From Candidatus Latescibacterota bacterium (GTDB taxonomy: Bacteria; Latescibacterota; 4484-107; B68-G9): a stretch of 16,648 bases of DNA. The DNA lies in NCBI GenBank assembly GCA_012961755.1, contig DTYS01000142.1, positions 1 to 16,648 on the forward strand, in the 5' to 3' direction. Below the pieces are notes generated by a model. The model was not told the DNA's origin. It worked only from the letters and a program-made list of their open reading frames with translations, and searched no databases. Positions 7,596-14,844 of this stretch are shown piece by piece. The position numbers and the translations under genes were made by a program. Positions within the stretch are counted from its first letter, which is position 1; every line of letters starts with the position of its first letter.

Positions 7596-7862
7596 CTAAC
7601 GTACCCCGGATATCAGGGCGAACATCTCCTTAGCGAAGGAAAGTAGCTGGTCCAACATCCAAGGCATCATGAAGGCTACGACTACGGCCACGGCCAGTAT
7701 CTTGGGCACGAACGTGAGGGTCATCTCGTGGACCTGTGTCACGGCCTGAAGCAGGGCGACAGCTATCCCGACCGCCATTCCCACCAAGAGCAGGGGGCCC
7801 ACGATCTTAAGGGCAGTAAGGAGGGCATGGGATGCCACCTGAAGCACGAACTCCTGCGTCAT
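7596..7862 (-). CDS. fliQ: FliQ, flagellar export gate protein
   Basis: An 88-residue protein with two membrane helices (about 15-38 and 51-72), part of the FliP-FliQ-FliR channel core. The segment TQVHEMTLTFVPKILAV between the helices is the family hallmark. The frame is open 19 codons further upstream, but that extension lies inside the end of fliP and lacks family likeness. ATG 7862 is chosen because GGAGG sits eight bases before it and the resulting length is standard. Confidence 0.96.
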   Translation of the reverse strand: MTQEFVLQVASHALLTALKIVGPLLLVGMAVGIAVALLQAVTQVHEMTLTFVPKILAVAVVVAFMMPWMLDQLLSFAKEMFALISGVR

Positions 7863-7866
7863 AGGC

Positions 7867-8592
7867 CTATCCTCCGAAGCTGGCCACCAGGGAGTCCACC
7901 AGGAGGTACCAGCCGTCAACGAGCACGAAGAGCAGAAGCTTAAAGGGAAGGGATATCATGACAGGCGGCAACATGAGCATTCCCATCGACATAAGGACAC
8001 TTGCCACTATCATATCTATCATCAGGAAGGGAACGTAGAGTAGAAAACCTATCTGGAAGGCTACCCTGAGCTCGCTCACTATGAAGGCTGGTACCAAGAT
8101 GTGGGTCGGCACTTCCTTGGGTCCTCCCGGCTTGGGCCTTCCGGAGAGCTTGAAGAACAACATGAGGTCCTTCTCCCTGGTCTGACGGAACATAAAATCC
8201 CTCACGGGCTCCATCGCCCTTCGGACGGCCACCTTCTGCGTTATCTTGCCATCTATGTAAGGCTGAAGGGCCTCGTCATTTACATCCTTCCACACTGGTG
8301 CCATGATGAAGGCGGTGAGGAACAGGGCGAGGCCTATGAGGAGTTGGTTCGGAGGGGACTGCTGGGTGCCTAAGGCGTGCCTCAGGAAGGAGAGGACCAC
8401 GATTATCCTGGTAAATGAGGTCAGCATGACCAAGATAGAAGGGGCCAACGCTAAGGTGGTCAGAAGGAGGAGGATCTGTAAGGTAACGGAGATGTGCCCG
8501 GGGTCCAACGCCCGCTCTAAGGGCAGACCCTGGGCCCACACCCTTCCGGTGAAGAGGAGGACAATCCCGATCATGCCAGTAGCCTTCCTCAT
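7867..8592 (-). CDS. fliP: FliP, flagellar export gate protein
   Basis: A 241-residue export-gate core protein. It begins with a likely cleavable signal peptide (residues 1-20, hydrophobic, ending RVWAQ), as is usual for FliP, followed by membrane helices near 37-67 and 83-101 and a C-terminal pair near 183-235. Family motifs are clear: TSFTRIIVVLSFLRHALGTQQSPPNQ (58-83) and the FLLYVPFLMIDMIVASVLMSMGMLMLPP region. Five FliP subunits build the channel with FliQ and FliR. ATG overlaps the fliO stop by four bases (ATGA), so its translation is probably coupled to fliO. Confidence 0.97.
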   Translation of the reverse strand: MRKATGMIGIVLLFTGRVWAQGLPLERALDPGHISVTLQILLLLTTLALAPSILVMLTSFTRIIVVLSFLRHALGTQQSPPNQLLIGLALFLTAFIMAPVWKDVNDEALQPYIDGKITQKVAVRRAMEPVRDFMFRQTREKDLMLFFKLSGRPKPGGPKEVPTHILVPAFIVSELRVAFQIGFLLYVPFLMIDMIVASVLMSMGMLMLPPVMISLPFKLLLFVLVDGWYLLVDSLVASFGG

Positions 8593-8921
8593 GCTTTCGC
8601 CTTGAACTTCTCGATGGCGGCCTTCAGGAGCCCGGGGAACTCCTCACCTTTGGTGGGAAGGTTCGCGACCTCGTCGCCCAGGATCTCGCACAGGAGCGAT
8701 ATTCTCCCCTCACTGGTTCCGACTATCAGCACCCTATCCCCGACCTTAAGGGCGCATATGAGGGCCTTAGAGCCCAAAGGGGCAACATCTAAGACCTGCA
8801 ACAACCTCCCCGTCCCCCTTCGGCCGAAGTACATCCGCCTGAGCCAAAGGAAGAAGAGGTACATAAGGGTTACGACGGCCCCCAAGGCCAAGGCGGCCCG
8901 TAGGGCGATCCCGAATCCCAC
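8589..8921 (-). CDS. fliO: FliO, flagellar export gate assembly protein
   Basis: A 110-residue protein with one N-terminal membrane helix (about 6-27) and a small cytoplasmic domain with the typical pattern LLQVLDVAPLGSKALICALKVGDRVLIVG (40-68). FliO assists assembly of the FliP ring. The start is GTG at 8921, directly after a GGAGGGGAC site; no ATG fits. It begins eight bases after the fliN/fliY stop and overlaps fliP. FliO is poorly conserved, so the call rests on both this pattern and the position. Confidence 0.88.
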   Translation of the reverse strand: MGFGIALRAALALGAVVTLMYLFFLWLRRMYFGRRGTGRLLQVLDVAPLGSKALICALKVGDRVLIVGTSEGRISLLCEILGDEVANLPTKGEEFPGLLKAAIEKFKAKA

Positions 8922-8929
8922 GTCCCCTC

Positions 8930-9703
8930 CTAAGAAAGCGCTCCGAGCCTCTCCTTCGGGCCCACTAAAGACGAGATCCTCACCCCGAAGTTGTCGTCCA
9001 CCACCACGACCTCCCCCTCCGCGAACTTCCTTCCGTTCACCAGGAGGTCCACGGGCTCCCCGGCGAGCTTGCTCAGCTCAACTATGGACCCATGTCCCAG
9101 TTGCAGTATGTCCCTTATCCTCATCCTGGCCCTCCCAAGCTCCACCGATATCACAAGCTCCAAGTCCATAAGGGCTTCCAAGTTGCGAGGTTTCCCTTCC
9201 TCCTCCCCACCCTCAAGGGCGGGGAATTCGACTGGACGCACCGTCACCTGTCCCTCCCGTCCATCCTCGTAGAGAAATACCATGCTTTCCTTGTCCCTGA
9301 GCTTCATCTTCAGGCCGGATAAGGGCCCCCTCAGCTCCGTCAGGGGGCTCAGCTCCGCCTCAACTCCTCCTACGAAGGACCGTTCACCGAGCTCCGCCTC
9401 CAATGCCCCCACGGCCTGTCCCAGGACCTCCCTGAGGGCGTCCAAGTGTTCCTCGAAGGACCCCGTCCCCTCCCCTCCCAGGATGGCTCCGGCCATCTCG
9501 GCTACCGCCTCCGTCGGGAAGAGGAGGTGGACCTTCCCCGCCTCGGTGGAGATGGAAGCCCTTACGTATGGATCCGGGAGGAAATTCTTAGCTTGCTCCT
9601 CATCCACTTCCTCTAAATCCCCCACCCCCACCTCCTCGCCCAAAAGTGACCTTAGCACCTCGCCCATCTTCCCGAGCAGCAGTTCCCCTATTCTACGCTT
9701 CAT
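8930..9703 (-). CDS. fliN: FliN/FliY-type flagellar switch protein
   Basis: A 257-residue C-ring protein. The C-terminal ~75 residues (about 179-249) form the SpoA/FliN domain (LELVISVELGRARMRIRDIL... VNGRKFAEGEVVVVDDNFGVRI), which pairs with FliM in the rotor switch. The N-terminal ~150 residues look like a shortened, degenerate CheC-like domain: DALREVLGQ (88-96) has the Asp and Glu of the CheC phosphatase helix but Gly where Asn is expected. A middle acidic linker lies at 160-175. It is longer than plain FliN (about 100-140) and shorter than Bacillus FliY (about 380). ATG 9703 overlaps fliM by 11 bases behind a GAGGGAGAGG site. CheY-P phosphatase activity looks doubtful. The name fliY would be equally defensible. 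Confidence 0.9.
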   Translation of the reverse strand: MKRRIGELLLGKMGEVLRSLLGEEVGVGDLEEVDEEQAKNFLPDPYVRASISTEAGKVHLLFPTEAVAEMAGAILGGEGTGSFEEHLDALREVLGQAVGALEAELGERSFVGGVEAELSPLTELRGPLSGLKMKLRDKESMVFLYEDGREGQVTVRPVEFPALEGGEEEGKPRNLEALMDLELVISVELGRARMRIRDILQLGHGSIVELSKLAGEPVDLLVNGRKFAEGEVVVVDDNFGVRISSLVGPKERLGALS

Positions 9704-10670
9704 CCTCTCCCTCCTGCTCTTCGAGCGACGCCTCCCTGACGATCATGACCGCCCTCCTCCTCCTGTGCGTCCCGGGCTTCCCGAAGAACTTCAGCCTTCC
9801 GTTGACCTTCACCTTGAGTTCGTCGTCCACCCTGGTCTCCAACACCAACACATCTCCCTCCTCCAACCTCAGCAGCTCCCGCAGCGATATCCCGGTCCTC
9901 CCCAGCTCTACGGTCAGCTCGACCTCCGTGACCTTGAGGACGTCCTTTATGCGCCCCTCGTCCCCCGCGCCCTCCTGTCGCCTCACCATCCAACTTTGGG
10001 AGGGAAGCTTCTTCAGGATCGGCTCCAGGGCGAAGTACGGAAAACACAGGTTCATGGGAAACTTCGTATCCTGCAGTACGATCTGGAATGGGAAGACCGC
10101 CACCGGCTCGCTGGGGGGGGCGATCTGGACGAACTGGGGGTTCGTCTCGAACTCCTTTATCTTGAAACCTATAGGATGTACCTGAGCCCAAGCGTTGTCC
10201 AGGAACTCCAACATCCTCTCCACGATCTTCCTAAGGACGGCCTGCTCTATGAGCGTCACAGGCCGGTTCTCTATCCTAGTCACATCTCCCGGTCCTCCGA
10301 ATAGTCTATCTATCATGAAGAAGACCAGCTCCGGACTGATCTCCAGGAGGGCGTTCCCGGACAGGCCCTCCATATCTAAGGTGTATATGCAGGTCGGATT
10401 CGACATCCCCATGGTGAATTCCATGTACATCACCTGGTCCACCGAAGCCAGTTCCACGTCCACCATCGTCCTGATCGTGGTCGAAAGGTAGGTCGCCAGG
10501 ACCCTGGAGAAGCCCTCGTGGATGGTCCGCAGGATACGGGCTTGGTCCCTGGAGAGACGGTCCGGATGTTTGAAGTCGTAGAACTGGACCTCGGGCCCCC
10601 TCCTTCCCTCCTTGGCCGCCATGGCGGAAAGGAGAGCATCTATCTCACTTTGTGAGAGGACCTTCCCCAT
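9693..10670 (-). CDS. fliM: FliM, flagellar motor switch protein
   Basis: A 325-residue switch protein of normal length. The N-terminal CheY-P binding peptide LSQSEIDALLSAM (5-17) is intact, implying chemotactic control of rotation. The middle CheC-like domain spans about 45-235, with the FGGPGD loop that contacts FliG and TLIEQAVLRKIVERML. The C-terminal SpoA domain (about 240-305: VELTVELGRTGISLRELLRL...) binds FliN. Its ATG follows fliL by four bases and has only a weak binding site, so coupling to fliL is likely. A run of eight C on the coding strand (10113-10120) lies in frame within the APPSEP segment. Confidence 0.97.
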   Translation of the reverse strand: MGKVLSQSEIDALLSAMAAKEGRRGPEVQFYDFKHPDRLSRDQARILRTIHEGFSRVLATYLSTTIRTMVDVELASVDQVMYMEFTMGMSNPTCIYTLDMEGLSGNALLEISPELVFFMIDRLFGGPGDVTRIENRPVTLIEQAVLRKIVERMLEFLDNAWAQVHPIGFKIKEFETNPQFVQIAPPSEPVAVFPFQIVLQDTKFPMNLCFPYFALEPILKKLPSQSWMVRRQEGAGDEGRIKDVLKVTEVELTVELGRTGISLRELLRLEEGDVLVLETRVDDELKVKVNGRLKFFGKPGTHRRRRAVMIVREASLEEQEGEDEA

Positions 10671-10674
10671 CGCT

Positions 10675-11190
10675 CTACTGGAGCACGTATTTCACGAAGT
10701 AGATATGGAGGACCTTCGCATCGTCCGCCAGGACCTTCTGTACGGCCTGATTTATCTCCCTGCGGAGCTTCTCCCTGTAGGTGATATCCGAAAGTTGGGC
10801 CAAGGTCTTCTTCGCAAGTATGGTTATCAAGCTGTCCCGGATGCGGGGCTCCTGCTCCTTGACCTTATCCTCGGCGCCGGGAGGGGAGTACTCCAGGCCT
10901 AAGGACACCAGGAAGAACCTGGTCCCATGTGTTCCGGCCGGGTTGACTATGAGGTCCTTTATCAAGTAAATCCCGACGCCGGACGGCCTTTTCTCCTCCT
11001 TAGGAGACTTCTTCTTGGGCTTCGCCTCCACCACCTCCGCCCGGGGAGGTGGGACCAAGAAGTTGGTGATAATATAGTGTGATACAAAGACTTCTACCAT
11101 TATAAGCGGGGGCAACAGGAAGGGAAACAGCCTCCTCCTACCCTTAGGCTGCTCCTCCTGAGGCTCCTGTTCCTCTACTTGTTCATTCAT
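10675..11190 (-). CDS. fliL: FliL, flagellar basal-body/stator-associated protein
   Basis: A 171-residue protein with a short acidic Gln/Glu-rich cytoplasmic N-terminus (1-16), basic residues, one membrane helix (about 21-45) and a periplasmic domain. A Lys/Pro-rich linker (55-69) precedes the conserved FliL fold (YLIKDLIVNPAGT..., ending in the INQAVQKVL...VLHIYFVKYVLQ pattern). FliL surrounds the stator and supports torque or stability. ATG overlaps the end of motB by eight bases with GGAGG upstream, so motA-motB-fliL form a coupled set. Confidence 0.92.
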   Translation of the reverse strand: MNEQVEEQEPQEEQPKGRRRLFPFLLPPLIMVEVFVSHYIITNFLVPPPRAEVVEAKPKKKSPKEEKRPSGVGIYLIKDLIVNPAGTHGTRFFLVSLGLEYSPPGAEDKVKEQEPRIRDSLITILAKKTLAQLSDITYREKLRREINQAVQKVLADDAKVLHIYFVKYVLQ

Positions 11191-11875
11191 ATGCCTCCTC
11201 CAGCCAGCGTATCAGGACCTCCGCCCGACGGTTCATCGCCCTGTGTCGCTCGGAATCGTTGGGCTTCAGCGGCCGATACTGCCCATATCCAACGGCAGCG
11301 AGCCTGCTTGGAGGTATCCCATATTCCATCAGAACCTTAACCACGTTGACGGCCCGGACGGCGGATAGCTCCCAGTTGGAAGGGAACCTATCCGTGTGGA
11401 TGGGCAGGTCGTCGGTGTGCCCCTCCACTATGACCTCGCAGGGGAGGTCCGCCAATATAAAGGCGATCTCCCGCAAGAATTTCCTCGCCTTAGGTTTCAC
11501 CTCCGCCCTCCCGAGTTCGAACAGCAGAGGGTTCCCTATGCGTATCCTCACCCCTTCTTCGCACTTGTAGACGGAGACCATATCCTGCAGTCCTTCCCGA
11601 TATATGTACCGGGAGAGCCGCTCCAAGGAACGGTTCAGGGAGGACTGGTACGATATGAAGGTTTCCGAATATGTGATCCTCCCACGGTCGCTCTCCAAAA
11701 CTCCTAATGCCCCCAGAAACGAACCTATGGCCTGCTTGAACTTGGACAGTTCTATGGAGGAAAAGGAGGCGATGAGCACGAAGAAGGTCAGAAGCAGGCT
11801 CATCAGGTCCCCGTAGGTGACCATCCATCCCGGTGCCCCCTTGGTATCTTCCTCTTTACCTTCCCTGCGTAACAC
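11183..11875 (-). CDS. motB: MotB, stator protein with peptidoglycan-binding OmpA domain
   Basis: A 230-residue stator subunit. One membrane helix (about 20-40) starts with the TYGDLMSLLLTFFVL motif; Asp23 is the expected ion-carrying residue. A linker/plug region (41-65) follows, then the OmpA-like peptidoglycan-binding domain (about 113-226) with EVIVEGHTDDLP (147-158), SNWELSAVRAVNVV (166-179) and the NRRAEVLI end. The start is GTG 11875, which shares one base with the motA stop (TAGTG), behind a GGAGGTAGGGG site. The stator channel is built with MotA in a 5:2 ratio in known systems. Confidence 0.95.
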   Translation of the reverse strand: MLRREGKEEDTKGAPGWMVTYGDLMSLLLTFFVLIASFSSIELSKFKQAIGSFLGALGVLESDRGRITYSETFISYQSSLNRSLERLSRYIYREGLQDMVSVYKCEEGVRIRIGNPLLFELGRAEVKPKARKFLREIAFILADLPCEVIVEGHTDDLPIHTDRFPSNWELSAVRAVNVVKVLMEYGIPPSRLAAVGYGQYRPLKPNDSERHRAMNRRAEVLIRWLEEAYE

Positions 11876-12648
11876 TATACCCCTACCTCCTCTAACTCCT
11901 GTCTGTACTTGGGGGCAAGGAACGCCGTCATCTTATCCTGGACTATCCTGGGGGTGTCCCCGCTCTGTATGGCCAGAAGCCCTGTCAATATCATCTCCTT
12001 AGTCAAAATCTCCTGTTCCGAGCGGGTCTTCAACTTGCCGGCTATAGGCAGGAACAGAAGGTTGGCCAACAATGCTCCGTAGAACGTCGTTATGAGGGCC
12101 GTGGCCATGCCTATGCCGATCTTGGTAGGGTCCTCCAAGGTACGCAACATCTGGATCAGACCTATAAGGGTCCCTATCATCCCGAACGCCGGGGCGTACG
12201 CGCCCATGGAGGAGAATATCTGCTGTCCCTTCTTATGTCGCTCCTCCAACGCTGTTATCTCGTTGGATAGTATGTCCTGTATGAGCTCGGGCTCCGTACC
12301 GTCCACGATAAGCTGAACTCCCCGCTTTAAAAAGGGGTCATGGATCTCCTCTATCTGCGACTCCAACGCCAACACCCCCTCCCTGCGCACCTTGCGGGCC
12401 ATCTCCACCACAGTGGTTATGGTCTCCTGGGGCTCCGGGCTCTTATGTAGGAAGGCCTTCTGCACCACCTTAAGCACCTTCAGAACTTCCCCTAAGGGGA
12501 AATGGACCAAAGTAGAGGCCAGGGTCCCGCCGCCCACGATCAGCATGGAGGGAAAGTGGATGAATATCTCCAGTCCCCCTCCTTTCGTTATGGCAAAGGC
12601 GATCAAGAACATCCCGGCAAATATACCGACGATCGTCGCCAGGTCCAT
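11875..12648 (-). CDS. motA: MotA/PomA-type stator protein, predicted Na+-coupled
   Basis: A 257-residue stator channel subunit with four membrane helices (about 4-22, 32-50, 152-172, 181-202) and a cytoplasmic loop (55-145) that carries the rotor-contacting charged residues (for example RREGVLALE at 88-96). The third helix reads FGMIGTLIGLIQML with Thr160, and the fourth ALITTFYGALLAN with Thr187/188. In PomA-type Na+ stators these threonines are conserved, whereas H+-type MotA (for example Bacillus MotA) has alanines at matching places, so Na+ coupling is inferred. ATG is preceded by GGAGA at five bases, 16 bases after flbD. The family call is certain; the ion choice is not. Confidence 0.95.
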   Translation of the reverse strand: MDLATIVGIFAGMFLIAFAITKGGGLEIFIHFPSMLIVGGGTLASTLVHFPLGEVLKVLKVVQKAFLHKSPEPQETITTVVEMARKVRREGVLALESQIEEIHDPFLKRGVQLIVDGTEPELIQDILSNEITALEERHKKGQQIFSSMGAYAPAFGMIGTLIGLIQMLRTLEDPTKIGIGMATALITTFYGALLANLLFLPIAGKLKTRSEQEILTKEMILTGLLAIQSGDTPRIVQDKMTAFLAPKYRQELEEVGV

Positions 12649-12664
12649 CTATGTCTCCGAAAAC

Positions 12665-12868
12665 CTAAAGCTCCCAGGGAACCGGATAACAGGATATCCG
12701 CCGTTTATAGTCCAACACCCTCCTTACTATCTCCTCCACGGACTCCCGCACAAGCAGCTTCCTCCCCGTGGTGAGGGTGACCACAGTATCCGGGGTCCGC
12801 TCCACCAACTCTATGAGCTCCGCGTTGAGCACGAGCGGCTCTCCGTTCAGCTTGGTGACCACTATCAT
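12665..12868 (-). CDS. flbD: FlbD/SwrD-family small flagellar protein
   Basis: A 67-residue soluble protein. It matches the FlbD family pattern: MIVVTKLNGEPLVLNAELIE at the start, then TPDTVVTLTTGRKLLVRESVEEIV and an RVLDYKRRI tail. It sits between flgE and motA as in many bacteria. In Bacillus the homologue SwrD supports swarming by raising flagellar torque; the molecular role is not settled. This is not the unrelated NtrC-like regulator also called FlbD in Caulobacter. The ATG follows an AAGGTGAG site that overlaps the flgE stop. Confidence 0.93.
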   Translation of the reverse strand: MIVVTKLNGEPLVLNAELIELVERTPDTVVTLTTGRKLLVRESVEEIVRRVLDYKRRISCYPVPWEL

Positions 12869-12874
12869 CTCACC

Positions 12875-14842
12875 TTACCTCCGCATCCGGATCACCTCGT
12901 CCAACATAGCGTCCGTGGTGGTGATCACCCTGGCGTTCGCCTGGAATCCCCTTTGGGTGACTATCATATCCGTGAACTCTCTGACCAGGTCCACGTTAGA
13001 AAGCTCCAAAGCTCCGGGCATGATGATCGTCGGGAAGTTGACCCCGGCCAAGCCTACGATAGGATCCCCGGAGTTCGCCGTGGGCTCAAAGAGGTTGTTC
13101 CCCGCCTTCCTGAGACCCTCCCTGTTGGTGAAGTCCGCCAGGACTATCTGGGCTAGGACCTTTGAGGTCCCGTTGGTGAAGGTGCCGGTGATGCGCCCCT
13201 GCGCATCTATGGATATCCCGGAGAGTACCCCCATCCCGTGCCCGTCCTGATAGGACGCGATCGTCGTGGAGGGAGACGAAAGTTGGGTGATCCCGTCGAA
13301 GGTTCCGGAACGCCCCGCGTCCAAGCGGACCTCCATAGGGTCGGCCCCGCTTCCCGGATCGAACCTCAACGGCCGGTTATCGTCCGATGTGAACGCGGCC
13401 AGCGAGCCGTCGTTGTTGAATGTGACCCTACCCTTATATCCTGTCGTAGGAGAGATCAGGCCTCCGTCCACCTCGACCTCCCAGGTCCAGGTGTTGGGCT
13501 CGTCCGCCTTGGTGAAGGTGATCTCGACGGTATGCCTGTTGCCGAGGCTGTCGTACACGTGGATGGAGGCGGAATGGGTTCCAGCGTCCCTCCCCGCCAC
13601 CGTGTTGGTGAAACCGTAGAGCGAGATCGCTCCCTTGTTCGTAGGCATAGCGTTCAAGCTGATCGAGGTCTGGCTTTCCCCGGCCCTGTCGTCGGTGAGC
13701 ACTATCCTGCCGTCCTCCAGGCTCGCTGTGACGCCGGTGAAGGACTGCCCTATCTTCTTCACGAGGTCGCCGAGCGTAGTTCCGTCGTTGGCAGTTCCGT
13801 ACACGAAGGTCGAGCTGACCACCGAACCGTCGGGGTTGGTTCCGGAGATGTTGATCTCATCCCCGTCCGCCAATGCCGCGGAGACCTCCATAAGCTCGTT
13901 TATAGGGGTATCCTCGTCCGCCAGTCCTGTGTCGGATGCTCCGTCCCCTATGTTCAGGTTGGCCAGTCCCCCGTTTCCCTCCAAAAGCACTATGGAAGCA
14001 TCCTCCCCGGTATCGGTGGTGCGGAAGGAGACGACACCGTTGCGGTTCTCGGCCACGACCTCGCCGTCCAGGACGGAATCAGCGGCTATGGCGGCGTTTA
14101 TAGCTTCCACCAACTCATCCACGTCAGCGTAGGTCCCCTGGGCTAAGGTTATCGTCCTGGCCTCCCCGCCGTCGAGGGAGATCTTGAGCTGGTCGTTCTC
14201 CCCAGATGTGATGGTCAGGGAGGTCGGCCCGCCCGATCCCGTCACCCTGGCCCATGAGGTGAAAGGTCGATCCATCGTCCAGACTTCCCTCTTGGCGTCC
14301 GAATCAGCGTTCAGGTTGCACTGATAACGGATAAGGGAGGTGGCCTTGGCCGGGTCCTTCCTCCCGAACGGAAGCACTATGTCCCCAACGGGGGTCCCGC
14401 TTCCGATCTCCCCGTCCTCGTCCGCCATCTTCCCCTGCAACACGTATCCGGTAGAAGGATGCACTAGCCTGCCCTCCGCGTCCAGGGCGAAGTTTCCGGC
14501 CCTCGTGAAGAACCTCCTCGTCCCGTCGCTCAGGACGAAGAATCCGTCTCCTCGGATGGCCAAGTCGGTCGCCCTCTCCGTGCTCTCTACAGCTCCCTGG
14601 GAGAACAGGGTATCCACTGTACCTATGGACACACCCAGACCCACGGTCATGGGATTCCTTGCTCCTATAGCTCCGGATGGCTCCGTAGCGTCCCTGAGTA
14701 TCTGGTTCAGCTCCTCCTGAAAGGTGACCCTGTTCGCCTTAAACCCGACCGTGTTCACGTTCGCTATGTTGTTGCCGATCACGTCCATCCGAACCTGATG
14801 GTTGCGCAGGCCCGTCATAGCGGAGAACAGAGAGCGCATCAT
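12875..14842 (-). CDS. flgE: FlgE, flagellar hook protein with enlarged middle region
   Basis: A 655-residue hook subunit, well above the ~400 residues of enteric FlgE. The N-terminal rod/hook motif (MRSLFSAMTGLRNHQVRMDVIGNNIANVNTVGFKAN, 2-37) and the C-terminal coiled part (ELSNVDLVREFTDMIVTQRGFQANARVITT, 613-642) are intact, and RGDGFFVLSDG lies at 97-107. The surplus length is in the middle. Two stretches resemble flagellin/hook IN-type motifs: about 205-290 (ITLAQGTYADVDELVEAINAAI) and about 328-397 (GTTLGDLVKKIGQSFTGVTASLEDGRIVLTD). They probably form surface domains of the hook. There is a single cysteine at 175. ATG 14842 (or the adjacent ATG 14839) follows AGGAGGT, two bases after the flgD stop. 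The protein is a late rod/hook-type export substrate. Confidence 0.96.
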   Translation of the reverse strand: MMRSLFSAMTGLRNHQVRMDVIGNNIANVNTVGFKANRVTFQEELNQILRDATEPSGAIGARNPMTVGLGVSIGTVDTLFSQGAVESTERATDLAIRGDGFFVLSDGTRRFFTRAGNFALDAEGRLVHPSTGYVLQGKMADEDGEIGSGTPVGDIVLPFGRKDPAKATSLIRYQCNLNADSDAKREVWTMDRPFTSWARVTGSGGPTSLTITSGENDQLKISLDGGEARTITLAQGTYADVDELVEAINAAIAADSVLDGEVVAENRNGVVSFRTTDTGEDASIVLLEGNGGLANLNIGDGASDTGLADEDTPINELMEVSAALADGDEINISGTNPDGSVVSSTFVYGTANDGTTLGDLVKKIGQSFTGVTASLEDGRIVLTDDRAGESQTSISLNAMPTNKGAISLYGFTNTVAGRDAGTHSASIHVYDSLGNRHTVEITFTKADEPNTWTWEVEVDGGLISPTTGYKGRVTFNNDGSLAAFTSDDNRPLRFDPGSGADPMEVRLDAGRSGTFDGITQLSSPSTTIASYQDGHGMGVLSGISIDAQGRITGTFTNGTSKVLAQIVLADFTNREGLRKAGNNLFEPTANSGDPIVGLAGVNFPTIIMPGALELSNVDLVREFTDMIVTQRGFQANARVITTTDAMLDEVIRMRR

Positions 14843-14844
14843 AG

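Noticed and set aside
9282..10304. A 340-codon open frame on the plus strand opposite fliM and fliN
   Set aside because: Its product is Pro/Ser/Leu-rich low-complexity sequence without family likeness, and it lies antisense to two clearly conserved genes. The purine-rich coding strand makes long antisense frames likely by chance.
13238..14146. A 302-codon open frame on the plus strand opposite flgE
   Set aside because: It is antisense to the conserved hook gene and shows no domain, no upstream gene context and composition expected from the reverse of flgE.
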